DNA of 64,000 nucleotides from Punica granatum. Taxonomy: Eukaryota > Streptophyta > Magnoliopsida > Myrtales > Lythraceae. Below are positions 11,760-24,800 of this stretch, piece after piece. Position 1 is the stretch's first letter. Each line of letters begins with the position of its first letter. The notes under the pieces were generated by a model. The model had not been told where the DNA came from. It saw only the letters and a list, made by a program, of their open reading frames with translations, and ran no database searches. Location of the stretch: positions 14,765,001-14,829,000 of the forward strand of contig NC_045127.1 in the NCBI RefSeq assembly GCF_007655135.1, written 5' to 3'. The position numbers and the translations under genes were made by a program.

Positions 11760-12243
11760 CCCACAACCATGGCCCCCCTTCTCCTTCGCAACCTCACCAT
11801 CTTCCTTCCTCTTCCTCTTAGCTGACAAGCCCTTCATCAACTTCGTCGAGTGCTACAAAATCCTCTCGACACTCTCCATACCTTCATTGTCATGTCCTTC
11901 ATCTTCTTTTTTCGCCTCCTGCCCGCCAGCGTCCCCTCCCGTGAAGCTATTCAGTTTCGGCGACGAGAAGTTCCCTCCCGCGCAAAAGTTAGGAACCCTG
12001 ACTTCCTCGTGTAGTAAGCCCGACAATGATCAGAGCAGCAGCGAGCTCCGCAGCCTCGACTGCAACCTCACCTCCCTCTGTGACCACATCTAGATGGAGG
12101 GCTTTAGCTCCGGTGCCTTCTTTGTCATCGTCGTCCACGCCATGGGCTCCACTTACCACCTCCACTGCCTGATTCTCTCCCGCAGCTCCTACTTCAAGTC
12201 ATATTTCATCTCGTTTCTGAACATCCAATCCTTTTTTTTTCGG
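11760..12243 (+). pseudogene. BTB/POZ gene fragment, broken
   Basis: The open frame ends SLDCNLTSLCDHI at a TAG (12091-12093) and continues in the same frame as MEGFSSGAFFVIVVHAMGST then YHLHCLILSRSSYF, before stopping at about 12242. The second part is the N-terminal strand-helix of a BTB domain: plant BTB proteins of this kind carry MGSTYRLHRLILSRSSYF. The in-frame stop sits where related proteins usually continue, and the BTB domain is not completed downstream. A gene fragment or 5' pseudogene fits best. The serine- and proline-rich upstream part is of uncertain reading. Confidence 0.6.
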
Positions 12244-12244
12244 T

Positions 12245-12980
12245 AGGTGAATACCCAATTCTTCAATCATGTGAATTCTCTATGCATTTCGTAGCTCGTC
12301 GTGTAATTAGCCACAATTTTTGTTTCGATCAATTCTACTAACTCTCAGATTTAGCTTGAGGAGGTGGAATTCAAATTCATGGTTCGGAATCTCACATTAA
12401 TGATATGAACTAGCTGACTTCGAAGATAGTCGACTGTGGTTATGAGAGTTGACTGTCTTGGAAGCCTGTGCTCTGAGTTATGTCTGAGTCGCGTGTCATT
12501 GGCCGGCCTCCAGGATAGTAAACTGCATATGAGAATGGAAGTCGATTGTTATCAAGATCAGCAACCCACGTTCTCTATTATTAATCTGTGAGAGTATACC
12601 ATGTATCCAACTGTTTGTGGACACAAAGAACATGGTCATTGTACCTACTCTTTCAATCTGATAATTGGGGATTCATGTTCTTCATGTCCTGTAATTTCAT
12701 TTGGCTTGTTCCTAAGTCCATGGGTTTTATTTTGATGCTATATGTTGAGCAATCTCCATTGCTTGTAATTCCATTATTCAAGTTGAATTGATTTAAATTT
12801 AACTTATGCATACATAAGTAAAAGACAGGGCGAAACTAAAGGATTTGAAATTTGAGTGAATAAACTTGTTGGACGTAATTTCATAAATCAATCTCAATTC
12901 TGTAGTTGCATGGATGATTCATTAACAGTGGACTGCATCTATGTTATGTCATCCATCCTTGTGAATTTCCGAATGAGAAA
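12245..12980. other. Intergenic, no recognised feature
   Basis: No coding similarity or clear repeat seen. The text before the MITE at 12981 resembles the text after the second MITE at 14368-14480, in the same orientation (for example CTCAATTCTGTAGTTGCATG against CTCGACTCTTTGCAGTTGCATG), which suggests a larger duplication around the MITE pair. Confidence 0.4.
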
Positions 12981-13282
12981 ATTACACCATATATACTATG
13001 ATTTCACTAGATTCTTAAATCTATCATATACTTTAAAAATTACAAAAAATAACTCATAGTTTATAGTTGGTTCTAAATCTATCCCGGCATCGATTCTTCC
13101 GTCCACATGTAACGGCTGTACTAACATGGCACGTTTGAATATTAACAGCGCTTACGTGGAGCGTTAGTGGGGCCATACTTGCCATGCTGAAAATTTTCTC
13201 GAGATAGATTTGAAAAATAAAAAATAAAAACTATGGGATAGTGATTGAGAATTCGATGAAACCATGAGATATATGGCGTAAT
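12981..13282 (+). mobile_element. MITE copy 1 (302 bp)
   Basis: The ends are inverted repeats: ATTACACCATATA at the left and TATATGGCGTAAT at the right, extending inward through GATTTCACTAGATTCT and GAGAATTCGATGAAA. It has no coding capacity. A second member lies in inverse orientation at 14088-14367; shared internal blocks include CATACTTGCCATGCTGAAAA and its complement. Confidence 0.8.
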
Positions 13283-14087
13283 AACCCCTTTATTTAAATA
13301 TAGTAATAAATAGTTATTAATTATTTATAACAAAAAAAACCAAAAACCAATCAAAAGATGGCGGCGAAGGTAAAGTTTTAAAGGAGAAAACTCCTTGGCT
13401 GGTCGGACATTCCGCGTTGACGACTTACTAACATTATCCGACGCCACTCAAGTGTTCGTCTCACTGTTTCTTATGGTGATTGTATTAAGGTCCTTTTGGT
13501 CGGATTAATTTTCAATTGATTAGTACTAGATTATCCCGGAGATTCTATCATATCAGATATGTGGTTTGTTCTCTTATTTTGTTAATGAGGGATGATCATT
13601 CAACCATTTGTGTTGTTGTGCTCATTTTCTTAATTGGAAGTCGAGTGGTTGACACCATGGTCAGCAGTCTAGTGTTTGTGTCCATTGATGCTCTTGTCAA
13701 CTATGCAATGCAAATTAGGTTTGTTAGTAATAAAATATTCACCAAAACAAGGGGTGAAGTGAATTATGGTAAAAAGAAAAAACGGTGAACTGAATTATAT
13801 CTATATATTTTCATTCATTTTACTATTCATATTTGGTAAAATTACAAAATAAATAAATAAATAAAGAAGAACAAAAAGAAAAAGTAAGATGGGCTTTGCA
13901 TTTGAGATGAAGGGGCTTTCCTTTCTTTCGGTATTTGTCATAGGAAATGAAAGATAAGTACCGCAAAAATGATATTCCTTCCTTTTCTTTCATCTTTTGA
14001 TAAGTTATGATTTTTCTTTCCATTATATTATGCAATGTTCTCTCACTGTTTTCGTCTCAAAAAATTATTATTATTATTATTATTATT
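13283..14087. other. Spacer between inverted MITE copies
   Basis: AT-rich spacer with no gene recognised. It ends in an (ATT)n microsatellite at about 14066-14090 directly against MITE copy 2. Confidence 0.4.
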
Positions 14088-14367
14088 ATTACGTCATTTT
14101 TCGCCGAATTCTCAATCACTATCCCATATTTTTTAAAAATCTATCCTGGGAAAATTTTCAGCATGGCAAGTATGGCCTTACTAACGCTCCACGTAGGCGC
14201 CGTTAATCTTCAAACGTGTCATGTCAGCACAACTGTTACATATTGACGGAAAAATTAACACTGGGATAGATTTGGAACAAAATGTAAACTATAGGCTATT
14301 TTGGGCAATTTTTAAAGTATATGATAAATTTGAGAATTCAGTGAAACTATATGATATATGGCGTAAT
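14088..14367 (-). mobile_element. MITE copy 2 (280 bp), inverted to copy 1
   Basis: Starts ATTACGTCAT and ends ATATATGGCGTAAT. The interior matches the reverse complement of 12981-13282, for example CAGCATGGCAAGTATGGCC, ACTAACGCTCCACGTAGGCG and CTGGGATAGATTTGG. The left end has lost part of the terminal repeat. Confidence 0.8.
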
Positions 14368-16813
14368 TTCCTATTTCGGAATTGATGATTAACTCAATCT
14401 CGACTCTTTGCAGTTGCATGCATGTCTTACAAACAGTTTATTGCATCTACGTTATGTTATATATCCTCGTGAATTTCGGAATTGAATACTATATCCGTAA
14501 CTTATACCAAGTATGAAAGGACAAACTAATATATATATATATATATAAATTGAACGCTATATAAAATAAGCCATGCACATGTTAACAATTATTTGTCTTT
14601 ACAGCATTAGATGTTGAGGGGCATACTCGCTCAAATAAGTTTACGTAATATCCCAAAACGAGATTACAATAGTGGTTGAGGTTTGAAAAACCATCCAAAG
14701 GTCGATGTGGTCATCACTGTTTTACTGAATAAATCAAAAGAACAAACTCTATGTGCATAATTAAGCCACTAATCATGTTCCTAATTTAAAAAATTATTAC
14801 ACTTGTTCACAAGGCAAAGTCAGAAGACCTTCCTCAGCATCATATACCATACATATTCATCAGGGTGCATCGCCATTGCCTAATTTCCGTCATTCACATT
14901 TCTTCATGCCCAAGCTATCAATCTTGTGCATCAACAATTTGACTGCCCGTTCTTGACTCCTCTGCCTTTCCTTGGATTGAGCGAGCCCAACCGCCACCGT
15001 CTTCCTTAGCTCTATTATTTGGGCAAGCCCATCAACCACCAAAGCTTTCACCTCCGTAATCTCGGATTATAGATTGAACGCATCATTAGTTCCAGAAATA
15101 GAACAACACCACCAACAACATGGAATGCATAATAAAATGAAGTTAGTCGCCACGTTTACATGATTAGTGAATTCAATAACTAAGCATTATGTGGAATCCT
15201 AATCATGAGACAATGCAAGATCGAAATCATGAGACAATGTAAGATCCTAACAAAGTGGGCAATTTCAAATCACCTGACTCAATTCTCGTGACTCTCGTCT
15301 CTCAAGTATATTAATGCTAGGATTTTTACATGAGTTGATCGAGAATAAATAATAACGCTAGAATTTTTACATTAGATTGATTGAGAATAAAAGAGGTCCT
15401 TGAGCTAACTCTTAGCTACCCAGCCCAATTAAAATATATTCACTCGAATTTTCTCATAATTCCCACCCTAATCCTCATTCAATATAGGAAAAGATAGTGC
15501 ATTTCATTCAAAGTTAAAATGACAAGCTTCATTAACTTGAACCAATAAAGCAACAAACACAAGATTGAAACTCACTTCATTCGACCATCCACTTGAAATC
15601 GATGAAATCAACCAAAAGATCATCACATTATTTTATGAATCTCATCAAAAGCTATACAAGGCGCAAGGAGAATAGTTTATGATGATCTAAACACTGAAAG
15701 GACATCAATTATTTCTATAGAAGGTCAAAACGAGCCTCAAAGACCCCTCTCCAATTCAGATAAAATTATGGAAGGGTTCTAAGTCGACTTTAATAAGATC
15801 GAAACAAAATGGAAAGCAAGGGGATGCGAAGGTAGAACCACCTCAATTGTTCGAAGACCTCAATTCTTGAAGAACCACACGACAACTCAATCAAGTACTC
15901 AAACTCAAATTCTAGTCACCAAAATGAAGTTAAGATACATCCAAATCGAACCAAGAATTAGTCTACAACTATGCCCACATCATAAACACGGCCTCAAGTT
16001 ACCAAGATCACGTAAATCAACCCAAAAATCGAGCATATGAACACGAATCGACTAAGCTAAGCACAAACAACCGAGCTCGGGATAGGAGGAATTCACCTAG
16101 CCTTCTCTTTCGCCCCATTGATCGTGAAGCTCGAATCTGCTTAGGAGCTGTAGACTAGGGTCAAGTTTGATCGAAGTTATGAAGTTGGAGCTGAGGACTT
16201 TGCCGGCCACGACATTAATGCTACCGCTGTCTTGCTACTCCAAGAAATAGCCCAGCTTGGCAGAGTCGAACTCAACGGTTCTGCGAGGGAGAGAGACACA
16301 GATGAAACAGAGAAAGACGGGACCAAACGGAAACGGGAAGAGAGAAAAGAGAGAGTCATGGAGAAACTTAGCTTAGGGAATCGGCTCGTCACATCCGGGA
16401 GTAGAACGCTTAGATTGGGAAGAGAGAACTAAGATTGAAAATGTCGAAATCTCAAAGGACAATTTCAAAAGCGGTCAACTACATGATACTTCAGTCGACT
16501 GATGACAAAATCTGGTCCTTACAGTAACTGTTTTTCCAACGTTTTCGTATAGTCGACTTGCCGACACAACAATTGGATGTCCATATTCTGTACGATCAAA
16601 TCAGAAAAGATACTTTTACAATTTAAAAGAAAATCTTTTAAAATTTCTGAAAATATTTTGAAAAGCAAAAAGAGAAACCGGAAACAAACAAGAAATCTTT
16701 TAAAAGTTAAAAAAAAATATTCAAAAAATTTTGGAGGATTTAAAAAAATTTAGATGAGTGAATTTTGTCACATTATGATCGATTCGAGCGTCGTGTTCTT
16801 GTTTTTTCTTTTG
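14368..16813. other. Intergenic repeat-derived DNA
   Basis: No intact gene recognised. A (TA)n run lies at about 14530-14547. A short peptide-like frame is listed separately at 14890-15066. The A/G-rich stretch at about 16610-16750 resembles degenerate LTR-retrotransposon non-coding DNA, but no LTR pair is visible. Confidence 0.35.
14890..15066 (-). CDS. Short unassigned peptide frame, possible gene remnant
   Basis: Between an in-frame TAA and the TGA at 14890 there is a 58-codon open frame reading SEITEVKALVVDGLAQIIEL and then RKTVAVGLAQSKERQRSQER. It is amphipathic and helix-like, with codon use that looks protein-derived, but no methionine opens it and I do not recognise the family. It could be the end of a decayed retroelement or host-gene exon. 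Confidence 0.2.
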   Translation of the reverse strand, partial: SEITEVKALVVDGLAQIIELRKTVAVGLAQSKERQRSQERAVKLLMHKIDSLGMKKCE

Positions 16814-17075
16814 TACGACGGGACGTCGTACAATAGTTCATTAGGGTCACACCTTTCTCTTTTTCTTACGTATGACGGTCCGAGGCACGAGTACGACGGA
16901 ACGTCGCATAATAGTTCATTAGGATCGTACCCTTGTCTTTTTCCTACGTTTGATGCCCCGAGGCACGAGTACGATGGGCATAGTATAATTGTTCATTAGG
17001 GTCGTACCCTTGTCTTTTTCCTACGTACGCCGCCCCGTCGTATAATATTTCATTAGCGTCGTACCCTTATCTGTG
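16814..17075 (+). repeat. 78-bp tandem repeat, about 3.5 units
   Basis: Units begin TACGACGG at 16814, 16892 and 16970, an exact spacing of 78 bp. Each carries GTTCATTAGG(G/A)TC, CCTTGTCTTTTTCCTACG and, in the first two, CCGAGGCACGAG. The third unit loses its last 22 bases and a partial fourth unit starts at 17026. Confidence 0.85.
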
Positions 17076-18841
17076 TTTGATGTATCGTGCTTGATCCCCG
17101 GCACGCGTTATTACACGTAAAGGAGAGTGTTAAACCATGCTTGATATCCGTTAGTGGTGTACCATCCTACGAGCTTCGAGTTCTAGGAGACGGGTACCAC
17201 AAAGCGCCCCGTAGCATGTTTTCCCGAGGTAAACTTTTGCTAATTCGCCTTTCCATCAAATTTAAAAAGGATAGGGCGGAACAGTACTCTGCATAAATTG
17301 TCTTCATTTTTCGATTAGAATAGCACGCTCTAAGAACGACACGGGACACATGACTTTTTTTATTGTGATATAAGATTTGATATGACAATCGACTAAGTAA
17401 TTTTTTGAGAGAAACTAATAGTTCATTAGTAAATAATAATTTGACAAGTAGAATCCGAAATTGAAATCTCTCTCACTATTCAAAAACCTTTCAAACTCTA
17501 ACGCCAAATCCTAAAATTGTATAGCTTTATATATTGATATGACAATTCTCTTTTTTACAATCTTGTTGGCAACATTAATCTCAGGAACTCAAGCTTTGGG
17601 ACTCAATTTGGGAACTCTACGGTGAGTTGGCAATGGTCATCTCCAAGTTAAGTTCTTCTCGACCGTCACCTGGGCACCATTACGAAGGCAAACTATCTTT
17701 TCTTGCTGTTCATGATCGCCTGATTTCGGGTTTAGATCTCCTGTTATGTAACTCTGATCACAAAATTTCAGGTTCATCATTGGCCCAAAGATTTTGAGAA
17801 GCAAATATGAGGAGGAAAATTTTAACTAATTCTGATTCTATGAGGATGAGGTGGACCCTGATAACGTTTACGTGCCGGCAAAAGAAGAAGAATACTCCGG
17901 TATGGCGGGGATCGACGAGTACTCCCTAAGGGTGTGTGATTGGAAGCGTAAGCAAGCTCGATCTTTAGTTGCCGTCTGTTACATAAATGGCACATTGGGG
18001 GGCATGTTCTATCCCTACGATCCATAAAATTTCCCGTTCCCCAAATATCACAAATTCAACTTCCCATTCACTCGACTCTCATTCTCTGCAATCTCGATTT
18101 TCTATAGATTTTCTTCTTTTACTACTCGCTCGATTTTTACTCCACCCAACCCATATCATATGAAATATGATCACAAATTCGACTTTCTGTTCATCCTCAA
18201 TGTGAGATCCCACCTTCCCAATCATGATATTTGAACGAACTGTATTGGGAAAATCTTTCGAGTTCAACTTCTTGTTCATCAAATTCCAACACAGGTCCCT
18301 CTGATCCAAATCGTGAATCGATAAAATTGTCTATTTCCACTCGCAAAAGATTACAGGAAATCAAATGCAAAGGTTTTGAACCACAAAGCCAACCCAAGAA
18401 ATCTCAGGATTTCAGCTTCTTATATTCTCCTTCCAAGCGGTGCCAGCCAGCATCCCCTTGACCACCACTGTGCGGGCTGAAGTCTGCCCTCTGTAAACAT
18501 CCCTTCTTCGAGGGTTCTGTTCTTAATAATCCCAAACATGATGTACACACCGAGTCGCACTGACGAATAAAATATTTCCATTGTTTTCTTACATGAATGC
18601 TTATGGAGAAAGGTATGGGAACCCCGCTTATTCCAAATCGAAGGAAGTGCCTGAACTCCTTAGTTAACTATACAAAAGAAATTTTTACATTCTAACAGAG
18701 GCTGCCTTACATATACTTTCGGTTTGTAATATACACGAATAAGTAATCCTTGGCTCTATAGAGAGGGTTCTACATTACAATATTTTCCGTGTGGGAGGAC
18801 ATAATGGGGAAAGAGCATGCAAGAGACCTGAATGTGTACCT
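17076..18841. other. Intergenic and PAA2 3' flank
   Basis: The upper end next to 18842 should be the PAA2 3' UTR. A degenerate protein-like frame at 17836-18027 is listed separately. Nothing else is recognised. Confidence 0.35.
17836..18027 (+). CDS. Unassigned peptide frame, possible exon remnant
   Basis: A 63-codon open frame follows an in-frame TGA and reads FYEDEVDPDNVYVPAKEEEY and then SGMAGIDEYSLRVCDWKRKQ, ending MFYPYDP before TAA. The acidic then basic composition and full codons look protein-derived, but there is no start methionine at the beginning and no recognised family. It may be the last exon of an unseen gene or a decayed fragment. Confidence 0.22.
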   Translation, partial: FYEDEVDPDNVYVPAKEEEYSGMAGIDEYSLRVCDWKRKQARSLVAVCYINGTLGGMFYPYDP

Positions 18842-21800
18842 TTACTTATCCCTTGCTTTTCCTTCTGATCTATGGAGCCGCAGAAGCAAGGAGCTGGTGA
18901 CAACAAAGATCGAACTCAAAGCCATCAGTCCACCTGTCAGAGCAAAATTATCATGGTAACAGACAATGTCATTATCAACAAAGAAAAATATCACAGCAAA
19001 TCTGAAACTGAATCGCTCTAAGTCCACCTCCCTTGCATAAGAAACCAAACTTGAGATAATGATAATCATTCAGGTTAAGGTTACACCATTCAGACCAGTT
19101 CTACCAGGACCAAACCCCTGGCCTGTCCAGCTCATGAACTGGCTATTTCCTTTTTGCGATCATTTTTTCCACATCAATATTTTATTTTGGCTTTAGAAAC
19201 CCGGTTGGACACATGAAGTTATAGCTCAAGTCAATGTCCGCTGTTCTGGAAACTATGATTTTGTTTCCAAGTTTACACAACCTGATAATGGAGAGCATGT
19301 TTTACTAAATTTTACCTGAAAGTGAAGGTGTCATGGCAATATCAAACTTGGGCAGTAAGACCCCTGCAGCAATGGGAACAGCAACGACATTATATGCCAC
19401 TGCCCACGAAAGATTCTGGTAGACTTTAGCCATTGTTGCCTGTGAGAGGTCGAGTGCGTCTAAAACCTGCCAAAAGAAGGACTCGATCCTCAGTGATAAT
19501 CGGTCCTTTTTTTTTTTTTTAATATTATACCAATTGCAGAAACAGTTTGTTTTCTAATACCTGTGAAAGTTTGTTGCCGAGGAGTATGATTGAAGCCGCA
19601 TCAGATGCAGCATTCTCTTGTGCCTCGATTGGCAGAGCAATCCCAACATTAGCAAGAGCCAGAGAAGGTGCATCATTTATACCATCACCAACCTATAAAT
19701 GATTACACTTGTAAGATACTGAATCTATCATGCTCGCTCATTTTACTTTCTACTATGTACAAATAATACCCCCACCATCTGCTTAATTTGTAGACTGATA
19801 ATCCATAAAGTTCTCACAGAAACATTTGGGCCTTCAGCACGGAGAAAGTTCACTGGGATCTGACTCTGAATCATTTTACAAAATAATGTTTACTAATGCA
19901 TTGAATATGCTTACCATTGCGACCCGATGTCCTGCAGCTTGGAGAGATGATATCACATCAGATTTCTGTTGGGGAGTCAAGGATGCATTCACAGATTCAC
20001 GACCCATTCCAACAGTCTCAGCAATGGTTGCAACTGCCTCTTCCCGGTCCCCTGATAAGAGGATTGTCTTGACTCCCTTCTCCCGGAGCCTTCAACAGCA
20101 GAGCCAAATAAGCAATAGAGTGGCAATTGATGATAGCATTTATTTTAAAAAAAATCATAAATAGTCCAATAACTAAAATTGGAAACAGGCATCATTCTCT
20201 TGTGATCTTAAGAAGAGGTTGAATGCTGCCTTAGGTGATTGGTGTAAGATCATCGGTAAAAACCGTAGATAAAATCAAATACTTGATCAAGAAATCATAT
20301 ATCCGCTCATGATAGCATTTTACCTGGATATTGTAAATTCAGCATCTTCACGCAATCTGTCAGATAAAGCTATTGCACCAATTATGCCTTCTCCTTCCCG
20401 TCCAACATAGACAACTGTTTTTGAATCTTTCGCTACTGGTGTCACTTCTGATGATTTACGAGTTACGGCTTGTTCCAGACTAACTAGATCAGACAGGCCA
20501 GTTCTTCTATTAAATCTTTCATGGACCCATTCTACTGAACCAACAGCTACGAGACGGCCATCAACTTCTGCTAATGTTCCATATCCCGGTTCAGATAGTT
20601 GCCCTTTAGTGACAGGCAAAGTCAGATTCAGGAGTTCTGCTTCCTTTAATATAGCTTTTGCGATTGGGTGTGATGCTGTTCTCTCCACAGCCGAAGCAAT
20701 TCGGAGAATTTCCGAATCATCATACAATAAAGAGGCAACAGAAGAAACAGTGGGTTTTCCTTCCGTAAGTGTTCCTGTCTGATGATTGATTAAATTTAGA
20801 ATCAGATTTACTTGCTTAATCTATTATGGTACATTGTTGCAAGGAAATCATAAACGCGAGGATTACCTTGTCCAAAGCAACATGATCTATGCTTGATAAG
20901 CGCTCCAATACATCCCCTCCTCTTATTAGAAGACCTTCTCTTGCTCCTGTTACATATTGACAAAAGGGGAATTATAAGTAGCGAGACCATTCAACCTGCA
21001 ATGAATCTGATTGCATAAATCTAGTGCTGTCAAAGATGACCCTGGACCTGAGAAAGAAAGGTAATCCCATAACTGAATATGTCTCAAGTCATTTTGGCAA
21101 ACCAGAGTAAATAGACCATTGGCTTTTGGGACCAAGAGATACTACTTGACAAACAAACTGTACTATGAAGTATATTGCAAAAATTCTTCTGATGCATCTG
21201 TCAGAAACATTGCAAATTACCCGACTCTGGTGGGAATTTTGCAGTAAAGCCAACAAATTTTAAGCCGTCTAACCAAGGAACTTATCTTGGACTAGGATTC
21301 AGGAAGAAAGTGCTCCTAGAGATGTTTTGAAAGGTGAAGCAATGACAAAATATTGTAAATAGACAAGGTAATTGTTGCAAACTGCAAATTCAATATCAAT
21401 TAGAGTTGCTACAATGAAGCAGAATACATTTCTTTCACAAATCTGGACTTCTGATAAAAGAGTCAAACAGACTGTAAATGAAATCAATTACCAAGAGAAG
21501 TGCCAACCAAGATTGCAGTTGGAGTTGCGAGACCCAATGCGCATGGGCATGAGACAACCTGAAGTACCAGAAGGAAAAGAGACAGCATAAAGGGCGAGAT
21601 ACCTAGATGAAAGAGATAATCCACTACAAGCAAAAAGACGTAAGCTCTAGAATTTAATGGGACGCCACATTAAATGGCCGGACCCTCTTGATACACATCA
21701 GATGCACATTCCAGAGTACATTTGTGATCTCAACTGCAAAGTGTGGTTCTCTTCAATATTTAGCTAGTAAGAAGACAAACTAGGGAAGCATATTTTGCTA

Positions 21801-24800
21801 ATGTAGTCCTCCATCCTAACAATGGAGATTAAAGCAGAAAACGTTGGCAGTGCTATCCTCCAGTAGCATAGTGTCATCGTCTGCTAATAGATAAAGAGAT
21901 ATAGAATGAAGAGTATCATTCCTCATGACTCTCAAGACTACTTTTAATTAGAGAACTATCAACTCCAGAAACACTTTTCACCATTACAGCTATGTTCTTG
22001 CTCCCTAAAGGCGGCTAGGTTGTTTGGGAGACCGGTTAATGCTGAAGGAGGTAATGCATAAAGATAGCATTTTACATTTCATTTTGGAGGTTTCATTTTG
22101 TTACAAGGGACACTCAAGGGCCGATTAGGCATGGAGATGGGAAAATACAAGGCCGTGAGATACCCAATGACGAGAACCAAATCACAGATTCTTGGTTTGA
22201 GGATGCCACAGACTAACCTTTCTCGCATCAAATAATTAGGTAATAGATGGTCTTAAGAAGTTTGCTTACCAGGACATCTACTGCAAGTTTCAAGCTTAAA
22301 AGCAAGGGATCTCCCTCTGGGCCAGCAATATCATTCAGTAAAACATCTGGGAAAATATTTGTACCAATGTAGTACCTAAATTCAAATGAAGGTAGCATAA
22401 GCAGAAAGCCACTTGTAAAACAGCAAGAGCTATCAGTACTCATCCGATGCTGAAAGCATCAATAGGCATAAGTCCAACCAAGGTGAGAAAGGGAATAAAT
22501 TATGGATAAGTTTATTAAAAAGAAAAAAAGAAAAGCACTTTGCATTGGTAACACAAGTCATGTCCCAACTTCAGTGGTTGAAATTGTGATTTTATATGGG
22601 CCTGATATGAAGATGAACAACTACAGACATACCAAAATGCAAATGTTGCTGCTGAGAGGGTCATCACGCTGTACACAAATGGTCCAGCAATCGAATCTGC
22701 AAGCCTTTGTATAGGCGCTTCCCGAGATTGAGCATCCTCAACCTGAAACATGCATATCTTCACTGATATATTCTCGCAAACCCGCAGTTAAGTCCTCTAA
22801 TCTTGTTTCCATTTCCATTAACAGCCACAAATTCTATTTAGAGGGTGAACTGAGTAATGAACATCAAAACATCAGAATTTGGGAGTATGTGCTTGTTTTC
22901 AAGTTCATTCAGCTGACAGCATGTTTAAAAATGACTAATAAAGCTACATTTATAAGAGAAAACCAGCAAATCGTGTTGTTAACAAGCACCAACTCCACAG
23001 CTCTAGCTCACTAGATGGAATTTCTTACAAAGTAGCATCAACAATGAGATGGAAGGCAAATAAATAAATATTCTACAAGTTAATGGAATTGGATATGTGG
23101 CAATTAGCAAACTCGATATTAAAAATTTAAAAAGAAGAAGAAGAAGAAGAAGAAGAAGAAGCTGAACCAACATATTTGTTTGCTCTTATCCTAAAATCGT
23201 ACTCCTTGATTTTTTTATTTTTTATTTTTTTGCTGAAGGGTAATTCATCCTAAATTCATACTCTGGATCACTACCAGTTACATTTTCTCATAAAGCACAA
23301 ATAGGCAGCACATAAAAGTTAACTTTATCTAACTGCATTTTCCATTCAGTAACATCTAAAGGTCACCAACGAAAATGAGCCGCTAACCATGCGAAATATC
23401 TTGGATATTGTTGAGTTGGAACCAGTTGAAGAGGCTTCAATTCTTAAAGGACCATCCTGGAAAAGATGAAACATGATGTGCCAAATCATAAATAAATGTG
23501 CATAAATCTTAAGAAAACTGAAGAAAAATTCATATGAAATGATTCTCTAAAACATTTGAAATAAGAAACTTTAGTAATTGAAACAGCTGTTTTTTTAAAA
23601 GAAGAAGCAGGTATCATCATTAATCAGCTTATCACCAGGATGTGATTTAGCCTCTAAATAAGGTAGTAATGTATGAACAAAAGGTTACATGTCAAAGTGA
23701 ACATAGAACAAAATGCTCGTATAGGCAATCAGGAGTAAATCGATAGATGCAGACCAAAACACTAGACACATTTCTTTTATCAGCAAAAGATCTGAAGGCA
23801 AAGCATTATATCTGCTAAACTATATACCCAATTCATCGTTCCAGCTGAGACTCTGAGGCCTTTTTCCTTGAAAGCAGGAAGTGACTCCCCAGTGAGCATG
23901 GATTCATCTACAACACTTCTTCCAGCAATGACTCGCCCCTGTGGAGCAAATGTTGGCTTCAGCAATTTACATCCTTTTCATGATACATGTGTTTTTGGTT
24001 AAAATTGTAAATGTAATGGAGATGTTTTATCTTGCCAAATTTAAAGTCTAAATCAAAACAAGAAGCATGCAGAAAATCATTACATGGACCTCATCAACAT
24101 GGACTTTCAAACAAAACCCCCCGAGGAAAATACCAAACTTCACCAATAATTTTAAATACTTACATCGACAGGAATTGTCTCCCCAGGTAAGACCAACACA
24201 GAGTCACCGACTCGAATATCATCGGTTGGGACCTCAACACATATTGCATCAGAGCAAAGTACGCTATCTGCAGAGGCATCCCTCTCTGAAGAGCTAATAA
24301 CCAATCGGGACTGAGTAGATATTAGTGACTGCAAACAAATAGATAAAAAGGTCAATCGTGCATCTTGTTTTTCCAGTTTGTAGGGGCAAGATAACAAGCA
24401 AACTGAGATAATGCAGGATCATTTTCCGGTTTTGAGATAACAGATGAATAGACGAACAACAAAAATCTCATTAAGGCCTTACTCTCCCCCACAAAAAAAG
24501 AAAAAGAAAAAGTGGGGGGTGGGGGTGAGGTTTATTGGCTACAAATGCATAGTGCTTAACTACCAGAATTGAAATAGATTAAACTTACTAGAAGTTCATT
24601 CATATCACTGGATGCACTGATCCTCGCCTTTTCCTCTAGGGAACGCCCAAGGAGAACGAAGCCAAGAAGCATGACCTGCATACTAAAAATAAGAGTCTTG
24701 CCTGAGAGAACTACAAAAAAGAGTGTTCTGATTGGATGGATATTTTGAAACATATATATATTAATGACGAGATCATTGAACAAGATACTCAATAAGAGTA

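Noticed and set aside
13516..13788. 90-codon plus-strand frame between MITE copies
   Set aside because: Hydrophobic by AT-rich composition only, no motif and no exon context.
16177..16432. Overlapping frames on both strands
   Set aside because: Low-complexity charged or Ser-rich text in a degenerate repeat area; neither strand shows a known domain.
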